The notes under the pieces were generated by a model. The model was not told the origin of the DNA and did no database searches. It saw nothing but the letters and a program-made list of their open reading frames with translations. A DNA stretch of 29,865 bases from CAZQIC01 sp964593555 (GTDB lineage: Bacteria; Bacteroidota; Bacteroidia; JAFLBG01). Numbering within the stretch: the first letter of the stretch is position 1; every line of letters starts with the position of its first letter. Both the position numbers and the translations under genes were made by a program. Below are positions 1-9,041 of this stretch, one piece after another. The stretch lies in assembly GCA_964593555.1 (NCBI GenBank), contig CAZQIC010000050.1, positions 1 through 29,865 of the forward strand, written 5' to 3'.

Positions 1-22
1 CTAAAAAAAAATACGGTTACAT

Positions 23-3000
23 TTGTTAAAATCAATTAATAGAACCTCCCTTATACAACTAAAAAGACCAAGTATTTGGTGTTTTTTGTTCATGTCATTT
101 ACTTTTTTTCTAAAGGCACAATCTCCAGGCGGTGTATCCGGCTCCACTTTTTGGGTAAGAGCTGATGCTGGAGTTACAGGAACAACAAATGTAAATCCAT
201 GGGCAGACCAAAGCGGAACAATTAATAATCTTACACAAAGTGTTGGAGCTAACCAGCCTTCCTTAGTTAATAGCGATATCAATTTCAACCCTTCAATTAA
301 TTTTTCAGCAAGCTCAACCGTCATGTCTCCCGCAACTCCCGGAGCCAACTTAAACTCCACAGTATTTGCCGTTGCGAAACCTACAGTTAATACTACATGG
401 CGAACTATGTTCAGGGGAACAGCAACCGATCATCCCATGATTGTTGAAGCAGGAAGTAACAGGCTTGGATATTATGATAACGACAATGGAGCTTTCCAGA
501 ACAGCGGATTTACATGGACACAGAATGAGGCGGCGGTGATGACCATGGAAATGCGAAGCGGCGATGTAAACTTCAGAAAAAATGGAACACAGGGGTCGTC
601 AATAGCTACCATTAATCTTGCAGGAATCAACATGGATTATTTTGGTAATTACCAGAGTGGGGGTCAGCAATTCGGCAAAATTGCAGAAGTAATAATTTTC
701 AATACATCCTCTGCACTGACCACCACAGAAAAACGAAAGGTAGAAAGCTATCTGGCAGTTAAATATGGAATAACCTTAACGCACGATTACATAACTGCAG
801 ATGCCGCTACAACTACATGGAACATAACAACGAATGCCACTTATAGCAATAACATTACAGGAATTGGCCGTGATGACCTCACAGGACTTGATCAACGTAA
901 ATCACTAAGTATAAATTCAACAGGCTGCGTTACATTAGACAAAGGCGGCGCTTTTGGCACTGATAAGGATTTTGTTTTGTGGGGCGATGATGCTGCTGTT
1001 GGTACAAGTGCAAACGTTCCTTCCAGCTATGTGATGAGATCTAACAGAATATGGAAAACCGCTGTTACAGGAACTCCGGGTAATGTGGGTTTTAGTGTAG
1101 ATCTTTCCATCCTGGGATTACCAAATACAGGTATAGCTTCTGATTATGCTTTAATGATTGATGCCAATACGGATTTTAGTTCCGGCTCAACAATTCATAC
1201 CACCGGGGCAAGTTTAGTTGGAAGTACACTGAGTTTTACCGGAGTAACTCTTTCTAATAACAACTACTTTACAATTGCTGCAATGAATATTGTTATTCCT
1301 GGCGGAGTTGTCGGATTAAATGTTTGGCTAAAAGCGAATTCGGGTCCGTTAAAAGCCGGTGCTCTTCCTGCTGCGAATGGAGATGCATTGGTAACATGGC
1401 AGGATAAAAGCGGATTTGGACATGACTACGTAGGAGTAGCTGGACCAACATTAGTAACTAATGCAATTAATTTTAATCCGTCAGTTGAAATTTTATCCGG
1501 CGGCTTTGATGCCCCTGCCGGATCAGAACTTGGTACAGACTGGACCACATTTTTTGTTTCTAAAAAACTGGCATCTGATGATGTCGGAAGAGTTTTCGAA
1601 GGAAATACAGGAAATAATTTATGGGCACATTGGGGCAATTACACTAACAGTATTTATCTAGAAGCTGTTCCCTCAAATCACAACAGCGGTATTGCTACAA
1701 CTACCGGAATACAAGCGTTGCATATACATACTTATAAAAGAGAATCTACAGGCGGTACTCTTGAAGCAAGGGCTGATGGAACAAGCTTAACAACATACAC
1801 CAGCAGCACAAACCCAACAGGCGTTCGCATAGATATTGATGCCGGTAATTATGTGGCTACAGAGTCTTCCGATGCGCGGGTTGCCGAAATGATCGTTTAC
1901 AATGCGGCATTAACGGCAACCGAAATAAAAAAAATAGAATCATACCTTGCAATAAAATATGGAATGACCATTACACATGATTACCTGGCTTCCGATGCCA
2001 CCGTTTTATGGAATGCAACAACCAATTCAACATATCATAACAATGTAACAGGTATCGGGCGGGATGATTTTACTGCATTGGCTCAGCCGAAATCATTAAG
2101 CATCAATGCAACAGGGACAGTAACAATGGATAAAGGTGGAGCCTTTGGTACTGATAAAGATTTTATATTGTGGGGTGATGATGCTGCAGTTGGAACAAGT
2201 ACCAATGTGCCTGTCACTTATGTGTTAAGATCCAAACGAATCTGGAAAACCGCTGTTACAGGAACACCCGGTGTAATTAGTTTCAGTATTGATATTTCTG
2301 CATTGGGAATTCCCAATACAGGATCAGCAGCCGATTATGCATTATTAATTGATGCAAATACAGATTTTAGTTCCGGAGCAACGGCACACACAACAGGCGC
2401 GAGTTTAAGCGGAAACATTTTAAGTTTTACTGGAGTAGGCTTTTCCAACAACGACTATTTTTCTATTGCAGCGATGAACGTTGTTATTCCAGGTGGTGTG
2501 GTGGGCCTTGCAGTTTGGCTGAAAGCAAATTCAGGACCATTAAAAGCCGGGGCATTACCAGCTGCGAATGGAGATGCATTGGTTACATGGCAGGACAAAA
2601 GCGGAAATAATTTTGATTATACTTCAGTTGCCGGACCAACACTGGTTACTAATGCGTTAAATTTTAATCCTGCAGTTGAAATTTTATCCGGCGGCTTTGA
2701 TGCCCCTGCAGGAGCAGTCCTTGGAACTGAATGGACAACTTTTTTTGTTTCTAAAAAATTAGCTTCCGATGATGTTGGCAGATTGTTTGATGGAAACACA
2801 GGAAATAATTTATGGGCACATTGGGGCAATTACACTAACAGTATCTTTTTAGAAGGTGTTCCATCAAACTATAACAGCGGGATCGCTACCACAACAGGAA
2901 TACAAAATCTGCATTTACACGCATATGTGAGGGAAGCTGCAGGTGGGACCCTTGAGGCAAGAGCAGATGGAACAAGCTTAACCACATTTGGCACCAGTAC

Positions 3001-5443
3001 CAATCCTACCGGAGTGCGAATTGATATTGATGCTGGTAATTATGCAGGGACGGAATCATCCGATGCAAGAGTTGGCGAAATGATCATTTACAATTCAGCT
3101 CTAACAGCAGCTGATGTACAAAAAATAGAATCATATTTAGCCCTGAAATATGGGATGACGATTGCGCATAATTACTTAGCAACTGATGGCACAGTAACAT
3201 GGAACTCAACAACAAATTCTACTTACCACAACAATGTAACAGGCATTGGCCGTGATGATAACACAGGTCTTGATCAAAGAAAATCTTTAAGCATAAATGC
3301 AACAGGATCCGTCACACTTGACAAGGGCGGTGCATTTGGTTCGGATAAAAATTTTATTGTATGGGGTGATGACGCTGCAACAGCTACCAGTACAAATATT
3401 CCCGCAGCTTATACATTACGAACAAAACGAATATGGAAAACTGCTGTTACAGGCACGCCGGGTGTTGTCAGTTTCAGTGTAGACCTTTCTGTTTTAGGTT
3501 TTGCCAATACCGGTTCTGTATCCGATTACGCTCTGTTAATTGATGCCAACACCGATTTCAGCAGCGGATCAACTGTGCATACAACGGGTGCTGGTTTAAG
3601 CGGAAACATTTTAAGCTTTACCAATGTTAGTTTTTCTAACAACGACTACTTTACTATTGCAGCGGCAAATGTCATTATTGCAGGAAGTGTAACCGGGTGT
3701 ATATTCTGGGCAGAAGGGACAACAGGTGTTACCGGAACAACTAACGTAAGCAACTGGGCGGATCAAAGTTATAATAACAACCATGCAACGCAGGGTATCG
3801 CAGCTAACCAGCCTTCATTAGTTGATCCTGATATTAATTTTAATCCTGATGTAAATTTCAACGGCAATACAACAATAATGTCAATCACAACTCCACCGGC
3901 AAGTTTAAACACCACTGTATTTACTGTTGCTGCGCCAAAAGTAAATACAAGCTGGAGAACCATGTTCAGATCAACTGTTTCAGATCATCATCTTATTGTG
4001 GAAACAGGCGCAACAAGACTAGGATATTATGATACTGATAATGGAGGATTTATTCCAAGCGGCTTTACCTGGCTACAAAATGAAGTATCTCTTGTTGGTT
4101 TAGAAATGCGCGCAGGTGATGTAAACTTCAGAAAAAACGGAACTCAGGGATCATCCATCGCTTCAATTAACCTTGCAAGTCAAACCATGGATTATTATGG
4201 AAACTACCAAGGCAATGGCCAGGCCTTTGGAAAAATTGCTGAGACAATGATATTTAATACCGCAGCAGCATTAACTTCCCTGGAAAAAAATAAGATAGAA
4301 ACTTATCTTGGTTTAAAATATGGTATTACTCTTTCGCATGATTATATTGCTACAGATGGAACCACAACATGGGACCGTACTGCTAATACTGGTTACAATA
4401 CAAACTTAACAGGCATTGGACGTGATAACAGTACGGGTTTGCACCAAAAACAAAGTAAGAGCAGCAGTTCTTCAATAGATTACATTACTCTTGCCCTCGG
4501 ATCCGTTGCTGCAACTAACGCTGCCAATGGAAATACCTTTGCAGTAGATAAGTCATTTTTAATAGCCGGCAACAACAATGCTGTTATGGATTATTACGGA
4601 GTGAGCGATCTTCCGGCAACTATACAATCAAGGGTTGCAAGGGTGTGGAAAGTACAGGAAACCGGAACAGTTGGTAGTATACGAGTACAACTTGACCTGA
4701 GCACCATTGTTGGTGCAGGTGGTGTGGTTGGCGCGAACGATCTGCAATATGTTCGTTTGCTCGTTGATGCTGACGGTGTTTTTGCAGCAGGCGCAACTAT
4801 TCTTGCACCTACATCATATGATAACACAACTGATCTAGCACAATTTGATTTTGATTTTTCTACCGGCACTTTCTTTACTTTTGGATCTACAAATTCTGCC
4901 GCGGCTCCCCTTCCTATTGAGTTGATATCGTTTACAGCTTTGCCTGTTGACAATAAAATGGTTCAATTAAATTGGAAAACTGCATCTGAAACAAACAACA
5001 AATACTTTGAGGTACAGCGCTCAACAGACCTGCTTTCATTTGAAAGCATCAGCAGAAAAGAAGGTGCGGGGACAATCGCATCCATTTCAGAGTATGAATC
5101 TGTTGACCACTCTCCTATTTCCGGAACATCATATTATAGGTTGATGCAGACAGACTATGACGGAAAGACAAGTCATTCGGGAGTTGTACCTGTTACTATT
5201 AATACATTCGCGAATATTACTTTATATCCAAATCCTGCCAGGGATGGATTTGCGCTCGAAGGAAATAATATAAACACGGTAAAAATTGAGGTCACTAATT
5301 TTATCGGAGAAAAAATTAACGTAAAAAATACTGTCACATCAAACAGGATCACGTTTGAAACCGCCAACCTTTCCCGTGGTGTCTATTTTGTAATTATCGA
5401 ACACAAGGGACAAACAGAAAGAAGAAAAATTATTCTCGAGTAA
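23..5443 (+). CDS. Giant modular T9SS-secreted surface protein
   Basis: This 1806-residue protein has an N-terminal hydrophobic signal segment (about residues 14-32, ending near KAQS), four tandem modules of about 400 residues (starting near residues 35, 427, 824 and 1221), a short beta-rich FN3-like region (about 1629-1725, LNWKTASE and YYRLMQTD), and a C-terminal type IX secretion sorting domain (about 1733-1806, YPNPARDGF to the end). Each module has a LamG/concanavalin-A-like half (WADQSG, INFNP) followed by a half carrying YLALKYG, GIGRDD and WGDDAA motifs. This predicts export through the Sec system and T9SS and attachment to or release from the cell surface; adhesion or glycan binding is inference only. 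An in-frame TAA at 2-4 closes the frame upstream. The first usable start is TTG at 23, because the first ATG at 92 would destroy the signal peptide. Confidence 0.85.
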   Translation: MLKSINRTSLIQLKRPSIWCFLFMSFTFFLKAQSPGGVSGSTFWVRADAGVTGTTNVNPWADQSGTINNLTQSVGANQPSLVNSDINFNPSINFSASSTVMSPATPGANLNSTVFAVAKPTVNTTWRTMFRGTATDHPMIVEAGSNRLGYYDNDNGAFQNSGFTWTQNEAAVMTMEMRSGDVNFRKNGTQGSSIATINLAGINMDYFGNYQSGGQQFGKIAEVIIFNTSSALTTTEKRKVESYLAVKYGITLTHDYITADAATTTWNITTNATYSNNITGIGRDDLTGLDQRKSLSINSTGCVTLDKGGAFGTDKDFVLWGDDAAVGTSANVPSSYVMRSNRIWKTAVTGTPGNVGFSVDLSILGLPNTGIASDYALMIDANTDFSSGSTIHTTGASLVGSTLSFTGVTLSNNNYFTIAAMNIVIPGGVVGLNVWLKANSGPLKAGALPAANGDALVTWQDKSGFGHDYVGVAGPTLVTNAINFNPSVEILSGGFDAPAGSELGTDWTTFFVSKKLASDDVGRVFEGNTGNNLWAHWGNYTNSIYLEAVPSNHNSGIATTTGIQALHIHTYKRESTGGTLEARADGTSLTTYTSSTNPTGVRIDIDAGNYVATESSDARVAEMIVYNAALTATEIKKIESYLAIKYGMTITHDYLASDATVLWNATTNSTYHNNVTGIGRDDFTALAQPKSLSINATGTVTMDKGGAFGTDKDFILWGDDAAVGTSTNVPVTYVLRSKRIWKTAVTGTPGVISFSIDISALGIPNTGSAADYALLIDANTDFSSGATAHTTGASLSGNILSFTGVGFSNNDYFSIAAMNVVIPGGVVGLAVWLKANSGPLKAGALPAANGDALVTWQDKSGNNFDYTSVAGPTLVTNALNFNPAVEILSGGFDAPAGAVLGTEWTTFFVSKKLASDDVGRLFDGNTGNNLWAHWGNYTNSIFLEGVPSNYNSGIATTTGIQNLHLHAYVREAAGGTLEARADGTSLTTFGTSTNPTGVRIDIDAGNYAGTESSDARVGEMIIYNSALTAADVQKIESYLALKYGMTIAHNYLATDGTVTWNSTTNSTYHNNVTGIGRDDNTGLDQRKSLSINATGSVTLDKGGAFGSDKNFIVWGDDAATATSTNIPAAYTLRTKRIWKTAVTGTPGVVSFSVDLSVLGFANTGSVSDYALLIDANTDFSSGSTVHTTGAGLSGNILSFTNVSFSNNDYFTIAAANVIIAGSVTGCIFWAEGTTGVTGTTNVSNWADQSYNNNHATQGIAANQPSLVDPDINFNPDVNFNGNTTIMSITTPPASLNTTVFTVAAPKVNTSWRTMFRSTVSDHHLIVETGATRLGYYDTDNGGFIPSGFTWLQNEVSLVGLEMRAGDVNFRKNGTQGSSIASINLASQTMDYYGNYQGNGQAFGKIAETMIFNTAAALTSLEKNKIETYLGLKYGITLSHDYIATDGTTTWDRTANTGYNTNLTGIGRDNSTGLHQKQSKSSSSSIDYITLALGSVAATNAANGNTFAVDKSFLIAGNNNAVMDYYGVSDLPATIQSRVARVWKVQETGTVGSIRVQLDLSTIVGAGGVVGANDLQYVRLLVDADGVFAAGATILAPTSYDNTTDLAQFDFDFSTGTFFTFGSTNSAAAPLPIELISFTALPVDNKMVQLNWKTASETNNKYFEVQRSTDLLSFESISRKEGAGTIASISEYESVDHSPISGTSYYRLMQTDYDGKTSHSGVVPVTINTFANITLYPNPARDGFALEGNNINTVKIEVTNFIGEKINVKNTVTSNRITFETANLSRGVYFVIIEHKGQTERRKIILE
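125..4890 (+). repeat. Four intragenic modules in A-B-B-A order
   Basis: The modules run approximately 125-1300, 1301-2491, 2492-3682 and 3683-4890. The first halves of modules 1 and 4 match each other (TGTTNV, WADQS, NQPSLV, SGDVNFRKNGTQGSSIA in both or nearly so). The first halves of modules 2 and 3 match each other instead (LKAGALPAANGDALVTWQDK). The second halves of modules 1-3 are alike (SLSIN, DKGGAFG, WKTAVTGTPG), while that of module 4 has diverged. Modules 2 and 3 share a run of about 40 identical nucleotides near 1610-1652 and 2800-2843, which suggests recent duplication or conversion. Confidence 0.85.
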
Positions 5444-5506
5444 ACTTCAGAATCACCTCCAGTTTGATTTAAACATGAAGATGTAAGAACTTAACGCAAA
5501 ACATAG

Positions 5507-5514
5507 TACTTTTG
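5507..5514 (+). promoter_or_regulatory. Candidate -7 promoter box (TACTTTTG)
   Basis: The octamer matches the Bacteroidota primary sigma -7 consensus TAnnTTTG and ends 7 nt before the ATG of the J-domain gene. This would give a nearly leaderless mRNA. No convincing -33 box is seen at the expected spacing. Confidence 0.45.
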
Positions 5515-5521
5515 TCCCGCT

Positions 5522-5965
5522 ATGAAACGAATTGGTAACTACAGAAAGCTATTTGGCATCGAACAAAACGCAGACCTCGCAGAATTAAAAACTGTTTACA
5601 GAAACTTAATGAAGGAATGGCATCCTGATAAGTTCATGGAAGACGAAAAAAAGGCAGAAGCAGAAATAAAAAGCAAAGAAATTATTGCTGCCTATCATTT
5701 TCTAGTGAGTATCTCTCCGGAAACACACGCAAATAATATAGAAGAATATACAGCAACCATTACCGCTTCGGGTATTGATGATTTTCATTATAAAGGGCAA
5801 ACATTAAAGATCACTTTCCAGGATGGCTGTATTTATGAATACTTTGGCGTGACTAAAAATATTTACGAAAAATTACTTAACTCCTCTACCCCTGCCCGAT
5901 TCGCACGCAGGCATATTTTTAATTCTTTTACTTACCGGAAAGCAACTAAGGCAACAGAACAATAA
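5522..5965 (+). CDS. J-domain / KTSC-domain fusion protein
   Basis: This is a 147-residue soluble protein. Residues about 6-62 form a DnaJ-type J-domain with the HPD motif at residues 34-36, preceded by a basic helix, so it should stimulate the ATPase of an Hsp70 (DnaK). Residues about 80-145 resemble the KTSC domain: a short strand pair (LKITFQDGCIYEYFGV) followed by a helix and a final SFTYRK segment. KTSC domains are small, of poorly known role, and are found alone or fused to other domains. It lacks the Gly/Phe region, zinc finger and substrate-binding domains of full DnaJ, so it is a specialised co-chaperone rather than DnaJ itself. The start is ATG, just downstream of a TAnnTTTG box. 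The gene is monocistronic and is followed by a dispersed repeat. Confidence 0.75.
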   Translation: MKRIGNYRKLFGIEQNADLAELKTVYRNLMKEWHPDKFMEDEKKAEAEIKSKEIIAAYHFLVSISPETHANNIEEYTATITASGIDDFHYKGQTLKITFQDGCIYEYFGVTKNIYEKLLNSSTPARFARRHIFNSFTYRKATKATEQ

Positions 5966-5994
5966 AATGATATTTAAGAAGTACGAAGTTTGAT

Positions 5995-6205
5995 TTAAGA
6001 ATTGCGGTGCCATCACACAATCTGGATACACCCAGACTAAATGTCCTGGCACTCGAAGTAATCTCCGCTTTGTCAGTTCTAGTATTCCAAGTAAAGCGAG
6101 GAATGTATCAAGAAGTAGACAAACCTTCACCCGCGTTCTCGATACTTTTCCGCCCAAAGCGTAAAAACTCGAACTGACAACCCACACTTTCATATTGAGC
6201 TTGTC
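5995..6205. repeat. Dispersed palindromic intergenic repeat, copy 1
   Basis: This non-coding stretch carries a 9-bp inverted repeat, TGTCAGTTC at 6071-6079 and GAACTGACA at 6171-6179, around smaller imperfect hairpins. It ends with the word TTGAGCTTGTCGAAGTG near 6195-6211. The words ATGTATCAAGAAGTAGACA (about 6104-6122) and GAACTGACA recur in nearly identical form after yidC. Such REP-like families are common in Bacteroidota. I see no believable gene in it. Confidence 0.65.
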
Positions 6206-6211
6206 GAAGTG

Positions 6212-6568
6212 TCAATAATTCCCAACCGATAACATTACTAAAGTACAAGTTTCAATAACTTCAATACCTTTTTCGCGTGCAAGCTTTGTTAATTCGAGAT
6301 TCTCGGCGCCGGGATTAAAAATAATGCGCCTGGGGTTTAGGGATAAAATATAATTGTATAAAGGTGGCTGATTATTCGAACCGACATACATAGTAATTGT
6401 ATCTATATTGTTAAGTGGGGGATTTCCTTTTTCTATTTTTACTCCATCAACATTTCCTTCCCTCAAACCAACAGCTACTACCTCATGTCCGTAACGCAAT
6501 AAACTTTTTATCGCCTTGTTGCTGTATCGCTCAGGATTTTCAGATGCCCCTATTACTAATGTCTTCAT
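6212..6568 (-). CDS. CoA-binding domain protein (YccU-like)
   Basis: This 118-residue protein is a single Rossmann-like CoA_binding_2 domain. It starts with MKTLVIGAS, a glycine-containing nucleotide-binding turn, has a basic middle (SLNPRRIIFNPG) and ends in IEVIETCTLVML, as in the YccU/CoA-binding family of about 120-140 residues. The family binds CoA in vitro or by structural analogy, but its cellular role is not settled. The ATG lies 1 nt after the stop of the upstream MFS gene, so the two are almost certainly co-transcribed. The family call is sure; the function is not. Confidence 0.8.
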   Translation of the reverse strand: MKTLVIGASENPERYSNKAIKSLLRYGHEVVAVGLREGNVDGVKIEKGNPPLNNIDTITMYVGSNNQPPLYNYILSLNPRRIIFNPGAENLELTKLAREKGIEVIETCTLVMLSVGNY

Positions 6569-6569
6569 A

Positions 6570-7793
6570 CTACTCTGTATAATCTAATTCTTTCCCGTAT
6601 GTTTCTTCGATCATAAAACTCGAAAAAATAGCAATTGCCATACATACACACCCCACAATGAAACCTGCAGTCCAAAGACCTAATCCCGGTTTTAAATACG
6701 TAACAAAAAAAGAAACCAAAACTGTTGAACCTCTTACAAAATTTGGAGCTGATGTTGCTACGGTGGCACGAAGATTGGTTCCAAACTGTTCAGATGATGC
6801 TGTAACAAATACTGCCCATAATCCTCCCATAGGTATTCCAATTAAAAACAGGATCAGGTAAAATACAAATGAGCTCGCGTCACTTGCCATAAAATATACC
6901 ACCATCAATATTGCCATTGTTATTACTGCATAAAGAATAGATCTTTTACGCGACTGCCAGCGCTGCGCGAGATAACCAAAAACTAAACTGCCGAGGCTGG
7001 CACCAATGTAGTGCAGCATAACAGCGGTCGAACCTTTTATCGCACCTTGTATATTTAGTTCTTTTGCAAAATCGGATGAGCTGATCACTAATAAACTGAT
7101 TACGTACCAAACAGGAACACCAACCAAAATGGAGAAAATATATTTTTTAAATCTTTTGGCATCATTAAATAATCTGAAAAAATTTCCTCTCGAAACACCT
7201 TCCTGTTTTGTTTTGTGATACATACCTGACTCATGTACTACGATACGAAGGAACAATAACATTAAACCCAACCCTCCTCCGACAAAATATGCCATTCTCC
7301 AGTCAAAAAAATCGTTTATCAAAAATGCAAGTACTGCACCAATAATTCCAATGCCTGAAACAATACTTGCTCCGAGGCCGCGAGATTCTTTTGTCATCAC
7401 TTCCGAAACCAATGTAATACCAATACCTAATTCACCGGCCAATCCGAAACCTGCAATAAACCTTAACCAGGCATATTGATCCAATGTTTGTACAAATCCG
7501 TTAGCGATGTTAGCAAGTGAATATAAAAGAATAGTAAAAAATAATGTAGAGAGCCGTCCGTTCTTGTCGCCAAGTATCCCCCATACAATTCCTCCAATGA
7601 GCATGCCGATCATTTGAATATTCAAGAGAAAGCTGCCTTCAGAAAATAAATTTTCCGGTGTTACTCCTAAATCTGTAAGACTTGGATTTTTTACTATTCC
7701 AAAAAGGATAAGATCATAAATATCAACGAAGTAGCCCAATGCAGCTACGATCACCACAATGTTAAAAGGATTTTTTATTCCGTTTGAATTCAT
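6570..7793 (-). CDS. MFS transporter, metabolite:H+ symporter-like
   Basis: This 407-residue inner-membrane protein has about 12 hydrophobic helices with a basic central loop (about residues 195-220, HKTKQEGVSRGNFFRLFNDAKR). MFS motif A is present after helix 2 as GDKNGR. Motif features of the sugar/metabolite symporter branch are seen in the first half (GYFVDIYDLILFG, FGLAGELGIGITLVSE). Proton-coupled uptake of a small carboxylate or sugar-like solute is likely from the family; the substrate cannot be read from the sequence. Length is normal. The ATG at 7793 follows an AT-rich leader. It is the first gene of a two-gene unit with the CoA-binding protein, which might hint at an acyl or carboxylate substrate, but this is only a guess. 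Confidence 0.85.
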   Translation of the reverse strand: MNSNGIKNPFNIVVIVAALGYFVDIYDLILFGIVKNPSLTDLGVTPENLFSEGSFLLNIQMIGMLIGGIVWGILGDKNGRLSTLFFTILLYSLANIANGFVQTLDQYAWLRFIAGFGLAGELGIGITLVSEVMTKESRGLGASIVSGIGIIGAVLAFLINDFFDWRMAYFVGGGLGLMLLFLRIVVHESGMYHKTKQEGVSRGNFFRLFNDAKRFKKYIFSILVGVPVWYVISLLVISSSDFAKELNIQGAIKGSTAVMLHYIGASLGSLVFGYLAQRWQSRKRSILYAVITMAILMVVYFMASDASSFVFYLILFLIGIPMGGLWAVFVTASSEQFGTNLRATVATSAPNFVRGSTVLVSFFVTYLKPGLGLWTAGFIVGCVCMAIAIFSSFMIEETYGKELDYTE

Positions 7794-7896
7794 TTTTATT
7801 ATATATAAAACGAAAATTACAAAAAAGTGGCAGATGATGAAAGAGCAGGCTAATTATTATGATATTTATGATTGACGTAGATTTTTTATCCTAATA

Positions 7897-7930
7897 AATC
7901 ATAATCATCTGCGTTTATCCGCGTTCTATC
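7897..7930. repeat. Probable short dispersed intergenic repeat
   Basis: The intergenic stretch between the MFS gene and mltG contains a segment with the words ATCATCTGCGTTTATCCGCG. This 'ATCTGCGT...ATCCGCGT' type of sequence recurs between genes in many bacterial genomes. Only one copy is in this window, so the call rests on recognition of the wording. The rest of 7794-7937 shows no gene. Confidence 0.35.
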
Positions 7931-7937
7931 AACCCAC

Positions 7938-9026
7938 TTATCTATTAATATTCCTTTTATTTAATGCTTCGCGATACTTAGCAGCATATATACAATGCTG
8001 ATCATAGGATTTAGCGAAATAATGTTTCCCTGAAAAATCATCTTTGGCACACATATAAATATAATCGTTCTTATTATAATTAAGCACTGCGTCAATCGAG
8101 GAAGGCTCTGGCAGGCAAATAACCCCGGGTGGTAAACCTTTATTCATATAAGTATTGTAAGGTGAATCGATTTTTTTATCTACATTAAGTACCCTATTCA
8201 CTGTAAAATCACCAAGAGCATAAATAAGGGTCGGGTCACTCTGCAGCGGCATTTCTTTATTCAAACGATTAATATATAAACCGGCAATGGTTGGTTTTTC
8301 ATCATCGAACCTCGATTGCTCCGCTTGTACAATAGATGCCAATATTGTAACCTCCGATTGCGACAAACCAATTTGTTTTGCTTTTGCTTTTCTCGCGTCA
8401 GTCCAGAATTTTTTATACTCTGTGGCCATCTTATCCATAAATTGATCGACAGAAGTGTTCCAGAAAAACTCATAAGTATTGGGAATAAATAAAGTTAGGG
8501 CTGTATTTTCATTTAAGCCATACTTACTTAGATACTCATTGTCATTTAATTTATCTAGCAATTCATTCGAATCGGCTTCTAATCTTATACAAACTCTTGT
8601 CACCAATTGATCCTTTGTACGTACACCTTCAAAAAATATTTTTACCGGCTCCTGTATTCCGGCTCTCAACAAGTTCAGTAGTTCGTTATTACCCATCCTG
8701 CTAAGCACCCTGTATTTTCCGGGTTTAATATTTTCCTTATATTTTTTTTTCTCTGCCAGCCATTCAAAAGATGCGGTACTTACTAAAATATTCTTTTCGG
8801 TTAATATTCCCAATACGTCAATGAATGTTGAACCAGTAGGAATATAGATGACCTGTGATTTTTTTTCACCCAGGTTTACATTGGGTTTATAAACGAACCG
8901 ATATGCCATATAGGCTGCGCCACCACCTGCAAGCAAAATGATAAGCAGGATAGAAATTAAAAATTTCTTGAAGAAAGATGATTTACCCTTTGCCAAATGC
9001 AATGCTTTAGAAAGTAAATTTACCAA
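7938..9026 (-). CDS. mltG: Endolytic murein transglycosylase MltG (YceG)
   Basis: This 362-residue membrane-anchored lytic transglycosylase cleaves nascent glycan strands in the periplasm and sets their length. A basic N-terminus precedes one transmembrane helix (about residues 20-46). A LysM-like region follows (about 55-125). The YceG catalytic domain contains ILASIVQAEQSR, whose Glu236 matches the invariant catalytic Glu, then AGLYINRL, LQSDPTLIYALG, SPYNTY, GLPPGVICLP and HYFAKSYDQH. All motifs are present and the length is typical. No ATG precedes the membrane helix. The start is therefore TTG: the one at 9026 lies 15 nt after the stop of the previous gene, and TTG codons 9 and 11 are alternatives. 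It is the last gene of the seven-gene unit that includes dapF, which fits a cell-wall role. Confidence 0.92.
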   Translation of the reverse strand: MVNLLSKALHLAKGKSSFFKKFLISILLIILLAGGGAAYMAYRFVYKPNVNLGEKKSQVIYIPTGSTFIDVLGILTEKNILVSTASFEWLAEKKKYKENIKPGKYRVLSRMGNNELLNLLRAGIQEPVKIFFEGVRTKDQLVTRVCIRLEADSNELLDKLNDNEYLSKYGLNENTALTLFIPNTYEFFWNTSVDQFMDKMATEYKKFWTDARKAKAKQIGLSQSEVTILASIVQAEQSRFDDEKPTIAGLYINRLNKEMPLQSDPTLIYALGDFTVNRVLNVDKKIDSPYNTYMNKGLPPGVICLPEPSSIDAVLNYNKNDYIYMCAKDDFSGKHYFAKSYDQHCIYAAKYREALNKRNINR

Positions 9027-9041
9027 AAATGCGGCACATTA

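Noticed and set aside
1..360. Minus-strand open frame over the start of the secreted protein, and many similar frames inside it (for example 1426-1638, 2617-2829, 4594-4953)
   Set aside because: They lie opposite a clear long gene and repeat at matching places of its modules, as expected for shadow frames.
5873..6193. Minus-strand frame of 106 codons
   Set aside because: It runs through the dispersed palindromic repeat into the end of the J-domain gene and has no protein-like composition or known motif.
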